In this document: piece by piece, positions 49,837-59,891 of the stretch
Position numbering within the stretch: position 1 is the stretch's first letter
How the letters are laid out: each line of letters starts with the position of its first letter
Origin: Gordonia sputi NBRC 100414
Lineage (GTDB): Bacteria; Actinomycetota; Actinomycetes; Mycobacteriales; Mycobacteriaceae
Assembly: GCF_000248055.1 (NCBI RefSeq)
Contig: NZ_BAFC01000062.1
Coordinates: forward strand, 1-64,000
DNA: 64,000 nucleotides
Direction of reading: 5' to 3'
The notes under the pieces: model-generated
What the model saw: the letters and a program-made list of their open reading frames with translations, nothing else
Databases searched by the model: none
Told to the model about the DNA's origin: nothing
Made by a program: the position numbers and the translations under genes

Positions 49837-50936
49837 GTCAACGAGACGCCCAACGACGCGGAGGACTCGGCCGCGGTCTGGCAGCCCTCATCCCGACCGG
49901 ACCATCCGAGAACGAGTCGAGCGCTCCCCGACTCGGCGCTGCTGCCGCCGATGTGGTGATCGGCAAGGGCAACTCCGGTGGTAGTTCGGGCGGGAACGGC
50001 GCCCCCTCCTCCCCCACGAACGGAAGTCCGCAGGGCTCCACGACGACGCCGACCGATGCGACACAGTCGAGCACTGACGGAAACGCGTCTGCCGTCGGCA
50101 CCGTCGACGAAGTCGGGGCCGTCTATCGCGAGCTGACCCCCACACTCATCCAGCCGAACCCGCACCAGCCACGCAGCGTCTTCGACGAAGAGGCGATGGC
50201 CGAACTCGTGCACTCGATCAAAGAGTTCGGGCTCATGCAGCCGATCGTCGTGCGTAAGCTCTCCACCCCGACACCCGACGGCGTGCTCTACCAGATCGTC
50301 ATGGGCGAGCGGCGCTGGCGAGCGAGTCAGGAAGCCGGACTCGAGGCGATCCCATCGATCGTTCGCGAGACGCCCGACGGCGACATGCTGCGCGACGCTC
50401 TCCTCGAAAACATCCATCGCGCACAGCTCAACCCTCTGGAAGAAGCGGCCGCGTATCAGCAGCTTCTTGAGGAGTTCGACGTCACCCACGAGGAACTGGC
50501 CACCCGTCTCGGACGCTCGCGGCCGGTGATCACCAATATGATCCGCCTGCTGAAGCTCCCGATTCCCGTGCAACGTCGCGTCGCTGCTGGCGTCCTCTCG
50601 GCCGGCCACGCTCGCGCGCTGTTGTCACTGGAGACCGGAAGCGATCAGCAGGAAGCGCTCGCCGCGCGGATCGTCGCCGAAGGACTGTCGGTCCGAGCCA
50701 CCGAAGAAGCGGTGACTCTCGCCAACCGTGGCGACGGACCGTCGACCCCCACCCCATCGCCGAAGCGTCGACAGATGCAGATGCCGGGTCTCCAAGATCT
50801 CGCCGAGCGGCTCTCCGACGGCCTCGACACCCGCGTGACCGTCAGCCTCGGCAAGCGCAAGGGCAAGATCGTCGTCGAGTTCGGCTCGGTCGACGACCTC
50901 GAACGTATTGTGGGGTTGATCCAACCGAAGACGTAG
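49833..50936 (+). CDS. parB: ParB, centromere-binding CTP-dependent clamp
   Basis: 367 residues. Disordered N-terminus ([14 protein letters not shown], the ParA-stimulating type), ParB/Srx CTPase domain with PNPHQPR and GERRWRAS, helix-turn-helix with [17 protein letters not shown], and a C-terminal dimerisation domain. Loads at the parS sites nearby. Confidence 0.96.
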   Translation: MSQRDAQRRGGLGRGLAALIPTGPSENESSAPRLGAAAADVVIGKGNSGGSSGGNGAPSSPTNGSPQGSTTTPTDATQSSTDGNASAVGTVDEVGAVYRELTPTLIQPNPHQPRSVFDEEAMAELVHSIKEFGLMQPIVVRKLSTPTPDGVLYQIVMGERRWRASQEAGLEAIPSIVRETPDGDMLRDALLENIHRAQLNPLEEAAAYQQLLEEFDVTHEELATRLGRSRPVITNMIRLLKLPIPVQRRVAAGVLSAGHARALLSLETGSDQQEALAARIVAEGLSVRATEEAVTLANRGDGPSTPTPSPKRRQMQMPGLQDLAERLSDGLDTRVTVSLGKRKGKIVVEFGSVDDLERIVGLIQPKT

Positions 50937-51134
50937 CAACGATCGACGACTCGGTGAGATAACAACGATCCGAGGCGCCGATACCCGCGAAAATTCGTGA
51001 CCCACCGCATCCGAAAGTTTCGTCACAGTGACAGTCGAGCAGCACACCGAGCACATGAACAGTGAAACACCCTGCAGGACATCAGATTTCACGTTCGTGG
51101 GCGCTCGACCGATGCGTCGAGGCGAGGATTCACA

Positions 51135-52127
51135 ATGAACTTCACGATTTCCAGTCTCGATCTCGAAGCATTCGAGTCATTGCCCCCGCACACCCGTCGT
51201 TGCGTGTTCTGGGAAGTCGATCCGTCGTTCACCAACGCGGCGTCCACCGCTTCCGATGACGATCCCTCTCCCCTGCGCGGCTCCGCGTCGTCCTCCGAGA
51301 CACCGGCGGGACCGGCGAGTCTCACGAACTTCGAGAGCGAGTTCGACAAGGAGGCGTGGATCTCGTCGGTCCTCCTCGAATGGGGAACCTGCGGCCAGAT
51401 CGCGATCGATTCGTCGACCGGCGTTGTCGTTGGCGCGGCGCTCTACGCTCCGCCCGGACGCGTCCCCCGCTCACGTAGCTTTCCGACGTCGCCGGTGAGC
51501 GCCGACGCGGTGCTACTCACTTCTGTGCGCACCGAGCCGGGTTTCGAGGAAGCGGGCGACCTCCTTATCGATGCCGTGGTCACCGATCTGATTCGACGAG
51601 GCGTCCGTGCCGTCGAAGCGTTCGGTTTCGTCCGACACGGTGGATCCCGCTACGGCAGTTCTCGTCACGGATCATCGCGCGACGCACTCGAGCGCGAGTA
51701 TGACTCTCCCGCAGCGTATCTCGGTGACGAAGAATCATCAGATGACAGAAAGAGCTCTGACACAACGGATTTCGGCGACCTGAGTACGTGGTCGGAGGAG
51801 GCCGTCGTCGAGATCGCGCGCGAGATCCTCGACGGCCCGGGTCAGGATCTGTGTGGGCAATGCATGATCGACGCCGGACTCCTGAAGGATTCAGCCTTCG
51901 ACGTGGTTGCGTCGCATGTGAGGTTCCCCCGCTTTCGCCTGGAGCTCGACGAAGGACTCGGCTGGAAGGTCGGAGTCGAGAGCGCCTTGGAGAAGCTCGT
52001 CGTGATGGCCGCGATCGATCTGGTCGGCAGAGAGCGGCTCACTGTTCCGGCCGGTAGTCGTAGTGGCGCGCGAACAACCCCACGCGGACACGCAGAAACC
52101 AGCCGCGACAGAGATCGCGAGAAGTAA
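51135..52127 (+). CDS. GNAT-like acetyltransferase-fold protein (Rv3916c-type)
   Basis: 330 residues. The N-terminal half has GNAT-like elements: QIAIDSSTGVVVGAALYAPP and LLTSVRTEPGFEEAGDLLIDAVVTDLIRRGVRAVEAFG. A Ser/Asp-rich insertion lies near 170-210 and GQDLCGQCMIDAGLLKDSAF follows. The substrate is unknown. The family sits beside parB in Mycobacteriales. ATG 51135 with GAGGCGAGG upstream. Confidence 0.8.
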   Translation: MNFTISSLDLEAFESLPPHTRRCVFWEVDPSFTNAASTASDDDPSPLRGSASSSETPAGPASLTNFESEFDKEAWISSVLLEWGTCGQIAIDSSTGVVVGAALYAPPGRVPRSRSFPTSPVSADAVLLTSVRTEPGFEEAGDLLIDAVVTDLIRRGVRAVEAFGFVRHGGSRYGSSRHGSSRDALEREYDSPAAYLGDEESSDDRKSSDTTDFGDLSTWSEEAVVEIAREILDGPGQDLCGQCMIDAGLLKDSAFDVVASHVRFPRFRLELDEGLGWKVGVESALEKLVVMAAIDLVGRERLTVPAGSRSGARTTPRGHAETSRDRDREK

Positions 52128-52143
52128 CTGGATCCGCTACCGG

Positions 52144-53403
52144 TCAGAAACCGGAAATACGTTCGGCCGCAAGGAGATCTGCGAACGTGTAGGTCCCTGT
52201 CGGGCGGTCGTTCTCGCCTAGCAGGTACAGGCGCTTGACCGCGACGAGGATGGCCTCGGTGATCACGTTGCGATAGTGCGGGTCGTCGAGCACCTTGGCG
52301 TCGTCGGGGTTGGTGATGTAACCGACGTCGATGAGGACAACTGGCATCCTGGTGAGCCGAAGGATGTCCCAGGTGCGTTCGTGGACGCGGCAATCGGTCA
52401 GCGGTGTGCGAGCGGCGATCTCACGTTGGATGAAGTCTGCGAGGTTGCGCCCGATGGTCGAATACGACCCGCGGTTGTTACCGAAGTAGAACGACGCGAC
52501 GCCGTTCGCAGCGGGTGTCTCGTGGTGTCCGCATCGTAGCGAGATCATCATGTCGGCATCGACGAGATTGGCCACCCGAGCACGCTCGTCGTCGGATGCG
52601 TGGCCGCGACCGTCGTGCGACAGGAAGGTTTCCATTCCTGCAGCGGCCATCCTGCCCTCGAGGCGAGCGGCGAGATCCCACAGCACGCGGGATTCCAACT
52701 CGGCGACCGCTCCGGTCGAAAGTGCGTGCATCCCAGCAGTTCCCGGATCGATGACGATCCGCTTGCCGGACAGTTGGGGGCCGGAGCGTCGAACATGCTC
52801 TTCTTGGCGGATCGCGTAGGGCGACCCACCGGTCACACGGGTACCGAGCCGGTCGAGTGCGCGCAGCGTCGCCGGACCGCAGATGCCGTCGGCGGAGAGT
52901 CCGTACTCGCTCTGGTAGAGGCATACCGCGTTGTGGGTGCTCTCGCCGAAGACGCCGTCGACGAGTCCGGTGTAGTAGCCGAGGTTCTGCAGTCGGCTCT
53001 GGAGTGTGGCGACGTCGTCTCCGACCATGGGAGCCGACAGTCGGTACAGGAGTACTCGCGCGCCGAGTTGATACGACGCCTCGCGCAGCGATCGATACGT
53101 CGCCTGGCCGACGATGCCGTCGACGATCAGTCCGCGTTGCTGCTGGAACGCGCGCACTGCGTGGTCGACGTCGATGTCGAAGAGGGCGTCCTCGGTGCTG
53201 TGGATAACCGCACCGGTCTGCGGCGCTTCCGCGTCGTGCGTGTCGCTGGGTGCGATGTCGCCAGGTGTTGCGGCGCTAGGTGTTTTGCCGCTCTCGGGTG
53301 CCGCGTGACGGCCCGGAGTGGAGCTGAGCAGTCCCTGTCCGGAGAGGATCGATCGAATCTCGGCTACGGCCGACCCACGATCTCCCAGTCGGAACGTTGG
53401 CAT
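52144..53403 (-). CDS. cwlM: CwlM-type peptidoglycan regulator / amidase-like protein
   Basis: 419 residues. Two N-terminal peptidoglycan-binding (PG_binding_1) repeats: the first about 1-120, containing an inserted low-complexity stretch, the second about 120-185 (LQNLGYYTGLVDGVFGEST). The C-terminal Amidase_3 domain has VIDPGTAG, ESRVLWDLAARL, SLRCGHHETP and VLIDVGYITN. No signal peptide is visible, as in CwlM, which in mycobacteria is a cytoplasmic PknB substrate that activates MurA. The start His of Amidase_3 seems to be replaced (DPGTAG rather than DPGHGG), consistent with loss of zinc hydrolase activity. Confidence 0.9.
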   Translation of the reverse strand: MPTFRLGDRGSAVAEIRSILSGQGLLSSTPGRHAAPESGKTPSAATPGDIAPSDTHDAEAPQTGAVIHSTEDALFDIDVDHAVRAFQQQRGLIVDGIVGQATYRSLREASYQLGARVLLYRLSAPMVGDDVATLQSRLQNLGYYTGLVDGVFGESTHNAVCLYQSEYGLSADGICGPATLRALDRLGTRVTGGSPYAIRQEEHVRRSGPQLSGKRIVIDPGTAGMHALSTGAVAELESRVLWDLAARLEGRMAAAGMETFLSHDGRGHASDDERARVANLVDADMMISLRCGHHETPAANGVASFYFGNNRGSYSTIGRNLADFIQREIAARTPLTDCRVHERTWDILRLTRMPVVLIDVGYITNPDDAKVLDDPHYRNVITEAILVAVKRLYLLGENDRPTGTYTFADLLAAERISGF

Positions 53404-53598
53404 CTCATCTCCTCAATTGGACATGTCGCCGTGAGGGGACACGGACGACATTGAACCAAAGTGAATTATCTCAGGTCGTGGCATATGAGCAAAACTCATG
53501 CACACAGTTGAACCGATCCACGCTGTGCCGCGTCCCCGAGGCTACCGGTTGCCGCAGACGACACGTGGCAGATAGTTCGTGATGCCAAACTAGCAGTA

Positions 53599-53642
53599 CA
53601 GGCCACCGTCGAATGCCAGGTGAGCTGTTCGACGGTGGCCTG
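53599..53642 (-). terminator. Strong hairpin after trxA
   Basis: CAGGCCACCGTCGAA and TTCGACGGTGGCCTG form a perfect 15-bp stem with a 14-base loop, 47 bp beyond the trxA stop. No clear T-run follows. Confidence 0.7.
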
Positions 53643-53688
53643 GTCGGCTCACGTAGAGACGTGAGCGACGTCACTGCTGAGGTGTCGG

Positions 53689-54027
53689 TCAGGCGTTGGA
53701 CCCGACGACGGAGTCGAGGTCGCGCAGGAGCGCGGCCTTGCCCTTGACGCCGACTATGGTCTTGGTCGGCTTGCCGTCCTGGAACAGGATCATGGTCGGG
53801 ATCGACATGATCTTGTAGTCACGAGCGACTCCGGGATTCTCATCGACGTCGACCTTGGCGACGGTCAGCTTGTCGCCGTAGTCGCGTGCGATCTCCTCGA
53901 GGACCGGTGCGATCATGCGGCACGGGCCGCACCAGGTCGCCCAGAAGTCGACGAGCACCGGTCCGCTGGACTCGAGTACCTGATCTTTGAAAGTGGCGTC
54001 AGTGACGGCCACGGTGTTTGCTCCCAT
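53689..54027 (-). CDS. trxA: Thioredoxin
   Basis: 112 residues from ATG 54027, AGGAGG just upstream. Full thioredoxin fold with active site WCGPCR and cis-proline in SIPTMILF. Electron carrier reduced by TrxB, encoded 55 bp upstream on the same strand. Confidence 0.96.
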   Translation of the reverse strand: MGANTVAVTDATFKDQVLESSGPVLVDFWATWCGPCRMIAPVLEEIARDYGDKLTVAKVDVDENPGVARDYKIMSIPTMILFQDGKPTKTIVGVKGKAALLRDLDSVVGSNA

Positions 54028-54082
54028 GATGTGTCCTCCTCTGGACGTGGTGCAGGGTGGTGAATAGAGGTGAATCCGCAGG

Positions 54083-55081
54083 TCAGACGGTGGGTGCGAC
54101 CGTTGCGACCACATCGCCTTCGATCGGCATCGGCTCGATGTCGCCTTGATCGGCGAGCCACCGCTCGGCGTCGATCGCTGCCGAACAGCCGCTGCCTGCG
54201 GCGGTGATGGCCTGTCGGTAGGTGTGGTCGACGAGGTCGCCTGCGGCGAACACGCCGGGAACCGACGTGTAGGTGGTGCGGCCGGAGACCTTCACGTAGC
54301 CCTTGTCGTCGAGGTCGATCTGACCGCGGACGAGTTGACTGCGCGGGTCGTGCCCGATGGCGACGAACATGCCTGTGACGTCGATGTTCTTCTTGTCGCC
54401 GTTCCGCGTGTCGGTCAGTTCGAGGCCCGTCACCGAGTTGCTGCCCAGCACACCTGTGACGGCGGAATTCGTCACGAATTCGATCTTGTCGTTGGCGCGA
54501 GCGCGCTCGAGCATGATCTTCGACGCCCGGAACTCGTCGCGGCGGTGGATCAGCTTCACGCTGCGGGCGAACTTGGTGAGGAAGGTGGCCTCCTCCATCG
54601 CCGAATCGCCGCCACCGATGACCGCGATGTCTTGGTCCTTGAAGAAGAAGCCGTCGCACGTGGCACACGCCGAGACTCCCCTGCCCAGCAGTTCCTGCTC
54701 ACCGGTGATCTCGAGGTAGCGGGCAGCGGCACCCATCGCGAGGATGACCGCATAGGCGCGATGCGTCTCGCCGCCGGCGTCGACCTCTTTGATCGTGCCG
54801 GTCAGGCGGACTGCCTCGACGTCTTCCATGCGGAGATCGGCCCCGAACCGGATGGCCTGCTCGCGCATCTCGTCCATGAGCGCGGGGCCCTGGATGCCGT
54901 TCTGGAAGCCGGGGTAGTTCTCGACCTCGGTGGTGGTCATGAGCGCACCACCGAACTGCGTTCCCTCGAAGACGACCGGTGCCAATTCGGCGCGGGCTGC
55001 GTATACGGCAGCGGTGTATCCGGCCGGTCCGGACCCGATGATGATCAGGTCGTGGATCTGCTGGTTGTCTGTCTGGCTCAT
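54083..55081 (-). CDS. trxB: Thioredoxin reductase
   Basis: 332 residues. FAD motif [18 protein letters not shown], redox-active CATCDG, NADPH motif [14 protein letters not shown], and the C-terminal FAD site [10 protein letters not shown]. Preceded by GGAGGACGG. With TrxA forms the disulfide-reducing couple under SigM control in mycobacteria. Confidence 0.96.
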   Translation of the reverse strand: MSQTDNQQIHDLIIIGSGPAGYTAAVYAARAELAPVVFEGTQFGGALMTTTEVENYPGFQNGIQGPALMDEMREQAIRFGADLRMEDVEAVRLTGTIKEVDAGGETHRAYAVILAMGAAARYLEITGEQELLGRGVSACATCDGFFFKDQDIAVIGGGDSAMEEATFLTKFARSVKLIHRRDEFRASKIMLERARANDKIEFVTNSAVTGVLGSNSVTGLELTDTRNGDKKNIDVTGMFVAIGHDPRSQLVRGQIDLDDKGYVKVSGRTTYTSVPGVFAAGDLVDHTYRQAITAAGSGCSAAIDAERWLADQGDIEPMPIEGDVVATVAPTV

Positions 55082-55193
55082 CCGTCCTCCGTGCTTGTGG
55101 CGACGCGCGGTACCGCTGATTCTCCGGTGCGCGTTGTCGGCTCGTTCAACACAAGCCTAAGGGCAGATGTTCCCGCTGCTGATCCCGTGGCGC

Positions 55194-55964
55194 TCACCCA
55201 CCCAGTCTGGTGCGCGACACCGTCGCCGGGTTGTCGGTATCGCAGCCCTGCTCGACGACGAGTGCGTCGAACCGACCGGCCATCCCCGTCCCGAGCAGAA
55301 TTGCCACCCGCTCCGACCCTCCCACCGTGATCTCGCCGGAACCGAGGACCGGAGTCGACGCCGGTACGCCGTTGGCCGCGGTGCACCGACGTAGCGCTGC
55401 CTCGGATTCGAACGGCGCGTGGCCGGTCTTTCCGAGCACGGACAACGCCGAGGCCTTCTCGACGCCGTCGAGCTGCGGTGCGTCGAGTTGTGTCGTGTTC
55501 GCCGAGGTCGACGGCTGCGCCTGCACACCGGCGCCCGGTTCGTCCGTGGTCCTGGTGGCGACGACTGTCACGACTCCCACAAGCACCGCGATCGCAGCCG
55601 CGGCACCGACGAGGAGAGCTGCAACTCGTGGTGCGCGGGTCGACGAACGTCGTCGACGTTCGGAGAGGTCTACAGGGGCCACTGAAGACTGCTGCGCAGC
55701 GTCGCGGGCCAGTGAGTCGTTGTGAATGGCGGACAGTGTGGCGGCGATCCGCGAGTCGACCTCTGGCGGAACGGGTTTCGGCTCCTCCGAGAGAGAACGT
55801 AGCGACTCGCTGGTGCGGTCGAGTGCGGCCAACACACTCTGGGCTGCGGGGTCGTTGACGATCCGCTCGCGCATGTATGCGGCGGTGTCGTCGGGTAGCG
55901 CGCCGGCGTGGAGGTCGGCGAGCAGATCCTCCGAATAGGGCGGTTCGGGATACGGCGTGTTCAT
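55194..55964 (-). CDS. rsmA: RsmA-type anti-sigma-M factor
   Basis: 256 residues: a cytoplasmic N-terminal part (about 1-110, LLADLHAGALPDDTAAYM), one membrane helix near 112-136 (VAALLVGAAAAIAVLVGVVTVVA), and an outside domain. Function is inferred from synteny with Rv3912 and its place after sigM. Holds SigM at the membrane until a signal releases it. The gene ends 112 bp before trxB. Confidence 0.8.
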   Translation of the reverse strand: MNTPYPEPPYSEDLLADLHAGALPDDTAAYMRERIVNDPAAQSVLAALDRTSESLRSLSEEPKPVPPEVDSRIAATLSAIHNDSLARDAAQQSSVAPVDLSERRRRSSTRAPRVAALLVGAAAAIAVLVGVVTVVATRTTDEPGAGVQAQPSTSANTTQLDAPQLDGVEKASALSVLGKTGHAPFESEAALRRCTAANGVPASTPVLGSGEITVGGSERVAILLGTGMAGRFDALVVEQGCDTDNPATVSRTRLGG

Positions 55965-56073
55965 CGTTGCGCTGTCCTGCTCCCCCGACTGTTGTGGCCA
56001 TCATGGCGGCCTGGCTCGTCCACTGCCACATACGACGTTGACCGGAGCCGATCGGTTCCCTCGAATCTCGTGT

Positions 56074-56637
56074 TCATGAGTCTTCCTTGAGGTGACCGAG
56101 CAGCTTTGCCAAGCGGAGACGCGCTCGCGACGAACGACTCTTCACCGTTCCCTCAGCGACACCCAACCGCTGCGCCGTTTCGGCGATGCTGAGACCTTCG
56201 ACGTCGAGCGCGACGACGACGGCCCTCTGCTCCTCCGGGAGCTGCGCCAGAGCGTCGCCGATGCTCATCGACAGATCGACCGCCGCGTACCGATCTTCAC
56301 GCGCCGCCAGTGCTGGAATCTCGAAGTCAGGAAGAGAAACTGTGGGGCGCAACTTATCTCGTCGTATCCGATCGAGACATGCATTGACGACGATGCGATG
56401 CAGCCAGGTGGAAACTCGCGCGTCAGCCCGGTACGAGTGTGCCATTCTGTGTGCGTTGAAGAGTGCGTCTTGGAGTGCGTCGGCGGCATCGTCGGGGTTG
56501 TTGAGGGTGCGGTAGGCGACGGCCCAGAGGCGTTCTTGGTGGCGTCGGATGAGGGTGGAGAAGGCGTGGAGGTCGCCGTTGATGTGGGCGCTGAGCAGGT
56601 GCTCGTCGCTGCGTGTGTCGCTGGTTCCCCCTGGCAT
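56074..56637 (-). CDS. sigM: SigM, ECF sigma factor
   Basis: 187 residues. Sigma2 region: LIRRHQERLWAVAYRTLNNPDDAADALQDALF with the DDAADALQD helix that binds the -10. Sigma4 region: LPEEQRAVVVALDVEGLSIAETAQRLGVAEGTVKSRSSRARLRL. Synteny with Rv3911. The next conserved gene, murJ, is absent at this junction. Confidence 0.93.
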   Translation of the reverse strand: MPGGTSDTRSDEHLLSAHINGDLHAFSTLIRRHQERLWAVAYRTLNNPDDAADALQDALFNAHRMAHSYRADARVSTWLHRIVVNACLDRIRRDKLRPTVSLPDFEIPALAAREDRYAAVDLSMSIGDALAQLPEEQRAVVVALDVEGLSIAETAQRLGVAEGTVKSRSSRARLRLAKLLGHLKEDS

Positions 56638-56817
56638 GGGTTGAGATTAGTGCAGCGCGGTGTCGCGTATGTCGGGTTGGCGTGTTGGTTGTGGAGGGAG
56701 GTCGGGCTGGGGATGGGTAGCGTCGCGCGCACTATCGCGCTGCCAAGAGCGCTGAGCATCCCACGTACTATCGCGCCACTGGGTCCAATTGCCACAGCGC
56801 GAGGAAAGCACTGAACG

Positions 56818-57354
56818 ATGCACATTCGATGTCAGCCGAGTTCTCTGAGGAGGGCGCGGACTGTCGTTGTCGTCACCACAATGACTCTGCTTCTTCTGAT
56901 TGCAGCGTGCGGCACACATGAGGAGACTTCGATGCCTACGTCCACGTCCGCGGAAGAGTCACACGTAAACGCGGCGGTAGATCGCTACGAGCACGCGAAC
57001 TCGCATGGCTCGCGGCGCGATATCTTGGCCACGCTCACCGCGGACTCTCCCGAGCGTGAACTCCTTAGAGGATCGGACGAGGCGTTCGCCGAACGGCGGA
57101 AGCAACTCGACGCGGCACAGTACAGCGAGAAGTACACCAACAGAAGGGATCTCACGATCACTGGCGATACCGCCACGCTGACCACGGATTACGTCGAAAC
57201 ACGTAGTGACGGGTCGCCGACGGGCACGCCGAGGACACTTACAGGTCAAGATATCGAGTTCACGCTGAAAAGAGTCGATGGCGAATGGCTGATCTACGAG
57301 ACCACCACGCCGGCATTGCGCAATGACCGCATCCTGCAGCAGGGTCCGCCGTGA
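56818..57354 (+). CDS. Lipoprotein, likely NTF2-like, paralogue of the 59481 gene
   Basis: 178 residues. Signal peptide with lipobox LIAAC (Cys31), so anchored outside the membrane. The mature part has AAVDRYEHANSHGSRRDI, YTNRRDLTITGDTATLTTDY and FTLKRVDGEWLIYETTTP, a pattern of helix then antiparallel strands typical of NTF2-like (DUF4878-type) lipoproteins. About 100 residues are nearly the same as in the gene at 59481. After its stop, GTGATCAAGCTGACGGCC resembles the start of the SUKH gene that follows the second copy, but stops after 12 codons. Confidence 0.75.
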   Translation: MHIRCQPSSLRRARTVVVVTTMTLLLLIAACGTHEETSMPTSTSAEESHVNAAVDRYEHANSHGSRRDILATLTADSPERELLRGSDEAFAERRKQLDAAQYSEKYTNRRDLTITGDTATLTTDYVETRSDGSPTGTPRTLTGQDIEFTLKRVDGEWLIYETTTPALRNDRILQQGPP

Positions 57355-57406
57355 TCAAGCTGACGGCCGAGCTAGGTGCGGAAGGGTGAAACAGAAGGAT
57401 GCCACG

Positions 57407-58345
57407 ATGACAGTCGAACCCCGTGCGTTGGCAGAACATGTGACGCGTATGGCGTCCGACAAAGGGTCCAAATTCTTCGACGACATCTCGTTGCTGGCTT
57501 GCTGGGTTGAGCAAGGGCTTATCCTAATTGTCTTCCGATCGAATCTAATGCGGGATGCACGCCGAGCCTTAGGTATTGTTTACGATCCGGCCGATCCGGC
57601 GAAACGCATCGACGTCGAAGAACTAGCTTTTGAAATATACGAATACGAGATGGTGGAACCTCACCTCTATACAAACACGTGCTCAAGCCAGCACGACGCG
57701 ATCCATTGGCGCGTCGTCGGATCTTCTGAAGTGCCAGCCCGCTTTGAGAAACTGTTGATTAAGGCGGCAACTGAGGAATCTACGGAAAAGTACTTGAGAC
57801 GATTAGTCCCAGCCAGGATCGCCGGTACCGCCGTTCTCAGTGGACCTTCCTTCGCTAGACGTGGTGCTCAATTCAGCCGGGAGTCGACCGAACACGGCTC
57901 ATTTTCTCCACTGCCAGGAGCGGGGCAGAAGACGAAGTTTTCGTACATATCATCCGCGGTCGATGCGTCCGTTGACGGTACGCCGGTAATTCTGAGGCCG
58001 TTTCCGTTCTCGGCCGGAACCGATAGCGTTTCAGTGCCGCTGATAGCGTCAGGTGACGGGTGTCAGCTAGGCCGCGCAAATACTTTCGGCAAGTTCGTCG
58101 TGGGTCACCGCGGTGGCTGTAGCTTTGAGCAGAAGTACGACGTTGCTCGACGAGAAGGGGCAGCGGGGCTGGTCATCACATCCGACGAGCGTCTGCCGGA
58201 CGCGCGTTGGCAGAGTCCACGGATCAATTTGACGGAGATCCCGATACTTGTCTGCGACGAACCGGAATCCATTCGGCTGCTTGTTGATGGCCGTGCGCTT
58301 AGTGTTTCCTTTCACGGGCAGGTGATCTCATCGCCATCTGATTAG
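57407..58345 (+). CDS. PA-domain protein of unknown function
   Basis: 312 residues from ATG 57407, AGAAGGA at 57393-57399. Residues about 210-305 form a protease-associated (PA) domain: FVVGHRGGCSFEQKYDVARREGAAGLVITSDE and EIPILVCDEPESIRLL. The first 200 residues match no family I know. No signal peptide or protease motif is visible. PA domains bind peptides or shape protease access. Base composition is lower in GC than the core genes, suggesting recent acquisition. Confidence 0.65.
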   Translation: MTVEPRALAEHVTRMASDKGSKFFDDISLLACWVEQGLILIVFRSNLMRDARRALGIVYDPADPAKRIDVEELAFEIYEYEMVEPHLYTNTCSSQHDAIHWRVVGSSEVPARFEKLLIKAATEESTEKYLRRLVPARIAGTAVLSGPSFARRGAQFSRESTEHGSFSPLPGAGQKTKFSYISSAVDASVDGTPVILRPFPFSAGTDSVSVPLIASGDGCQLGRANTFGKFVVGHRGGCSFEQKYDVARREGAAGLVITSDERLPDARWQSPRINLTEIPILVCDEPESIRLLVDGRALSVSFHGQVISSPSD

Positions 58346-58441
58346 CTGCGATTTGTCATGGTAAGCGTGCCAAGGCATTTCGAGTGGCACAGTGGTTACA
58401 CGGTAGACCGGTATCCGTACCCAACCCATGGGAGGACGATG

Positions 58442-59452
58442 ATGAGCGACGCGGCGGATTCAGATAGCTGGGACACCTTGGTAAGTCGGTGTGCCGAGGT
58501 GTCTCATCAACTCGTCGAGCAGGGTCTTGTGGTCCCGTTGCCGGGCGCTGAGCCGTCCGGGCCACGACCGCCGGCAACGCCCGCGCAAATCGCTGCTGCC
58601 GAAGCTCGGATTGGGGCACGTCTGGACCCCGACGCTCGTGCACTGCTCAGCAGGGCCAACGGTTGGGTCGGGCTCACCGGACGTTTCACGCTGTTGTCCT
58701 GTGAAGACATCGGTGGTCCCGACTGGGCTGACCTCATCGAATTGCGTGACATCTTCTTTGAATCGTGCCCGCCAGACTCGTGGCCTGACAGCGTCGTGGA
58801 TCCCCAGGTCCTCATCCCGATCGTTGTCGTGCCGTACTCGCCGGAGACCATCTACGTCTTTCCCAGTGAGGCAGCCGACGGCCCGCGACCCGCACTGAAC
58901 ACGGGTCTGGATCCGATCCCGGAAATCACCTTGAAGCAGGCTATCGAGGTATCTCTCGCCCAGGCTGTCGCAGATTTGAACGCGATCACCAAGGGCGCTC
59001 GGGACGACGACGAAGGCTTCCCGTGCCCCTCACCTGACGAACTACGCAACATCGTGGGCGCCCAGTCGCGACCCCTCGTCACACGTCAACAAGGGGCCAC
59101 ACAGGTTTCGTGCCTGGTTCAGTTTCCCCATAGCGACGCATTCTCGCTTTTGTCGTTCAAGAACAAGGGTCAATTGAGTGACAGTGTCCTCCCGGTGCTC
59201 GAGGAGCAGGCACAGAAGCCTAGCGATCGGACCGACGGCAGGACGACGTCGTCGACGGTTCGGCCGCTCGACAATCTCGGCGATGAAGGCTACGAATTGA
59301 TCACCCGATTCGACGACACCAACGAGATCCACGAAATCGTTGTCTGGAGTCGCACCGGGCTGTACCGAGTGCGAGTCTCAGGTCGATTTCCCGACCAGGG
59401 TGTCGCACGGTCTGTCGCGCGACTGTGGGTGAAAACCCAACCGGCCCAATGA
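58442..59452 (+). CDS. SUKH (SMI1/KNR4)-family protein
   Basis: 336 residues from ATG 58442 (GGAGG at 58431-58435; ATG 58439 is adjacent). SUKH-like helix IAAAEARIGARLDPDARALLSRANGW near 45-70, then LLSCEDIG and VVPYSPETIYVFPSE. SUKH proteins are widespread immunity proteins against polymorphic toxins. The C-terminal part (about 200-336) with DEGYELITRFDDTNEIHEIV is an unassigned second domain. Confidence 0.65.
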   Translation: MSDAADSDSWDTLVSRCAEVSHQLVEQGLVVPLPGAEPSGPRPPATPAQIAAAEARIGARLDPDARALLSRANGWVGLTGRFTLLSCEDIGGPDWADLIELRDIFFESCPPDSWPDSVVDPQVLIPIVVVPYSPETIYVFPSEAADGPRPALNTGLDPIPEITLKQAIEVSLAQAVADLNAITKGARDDDEGFPCPSPDELRNIVGAQSRPLVTRQQGATQVSCLVQFPHSDAFSLLSFKNKGQLSDSVLPVLEEQAQKPSDRTDGRTTSSTVRPLDNLGDEGYELITRFDDTNEIHEIVVWSRTGLYRVRVSGRFPDQGVARSVARLWVKTQPAQ

Positions 59453-59480
59453 ATCACAGAGAGAGGGTTCTTGAAACTCG

Positions 59481-59891
59481 ATGTCATCGCAAGAGTCACA
59501 GATATACGCGGCGGTGGATCGCTACGAACACGCGAGATCGCACGGTTCGCGCCGTGACATCTTGGCGACGCTTACTCTGGACGCCCCCGAGCGCTTTTAC
59601 TACGGCGGATCGGACGATGCGTTCGCCGAACGACGCAAGCAACTCGACGCAGTGCACTTCAATGCGCAGTACACCAACAGAAGGGACCTCACGATCACCG
59701 GTGATACTGCCACGCTGACCACTGACTACGCCGAAACGCGCACCGACGGGACATCGACTGGCACGCCCTCGCAGAGCTACGGGAAAGACATCGAGTTCAC
59801 TCTGAAAAAGGCCGACGGTGAATGGCTGATTTACGAGATCACCACGCCAGCAATGCGCGAGAACCGCATCCTGCAGCAGGGTCCGCCGTGA
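59481..59891 (+). CDS. Signal-less paralogue of the 56818 lipoprotein
   Basis: 136 residues nearly co-linear with residues 44-178 of the gene at 56818 (YEHARSHGSRRDILATLT, RRDLTITGDTATLTTDY, RENRILQQGPP). It has no signal peptide or lipobox: an in-frame TGA at 59472-59474 precedes the ATG. The product is therefore cytoplasmic. Its stop overlaps the start of the next gene (GTGA), so the two are coupled. Confidence 0.75.
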   Translation: MSSQESQIYAAVDRYEHARSHGSRRDILATLTLDAPERFYYGGSDDAFAERRKQLDAVHFNAQYTNRRDLTITGDTATLTTDYAETRTDGTSTGTPSQSYGKDIEFTLKKADGEWLIYEITTPAMRENRILQQGPP

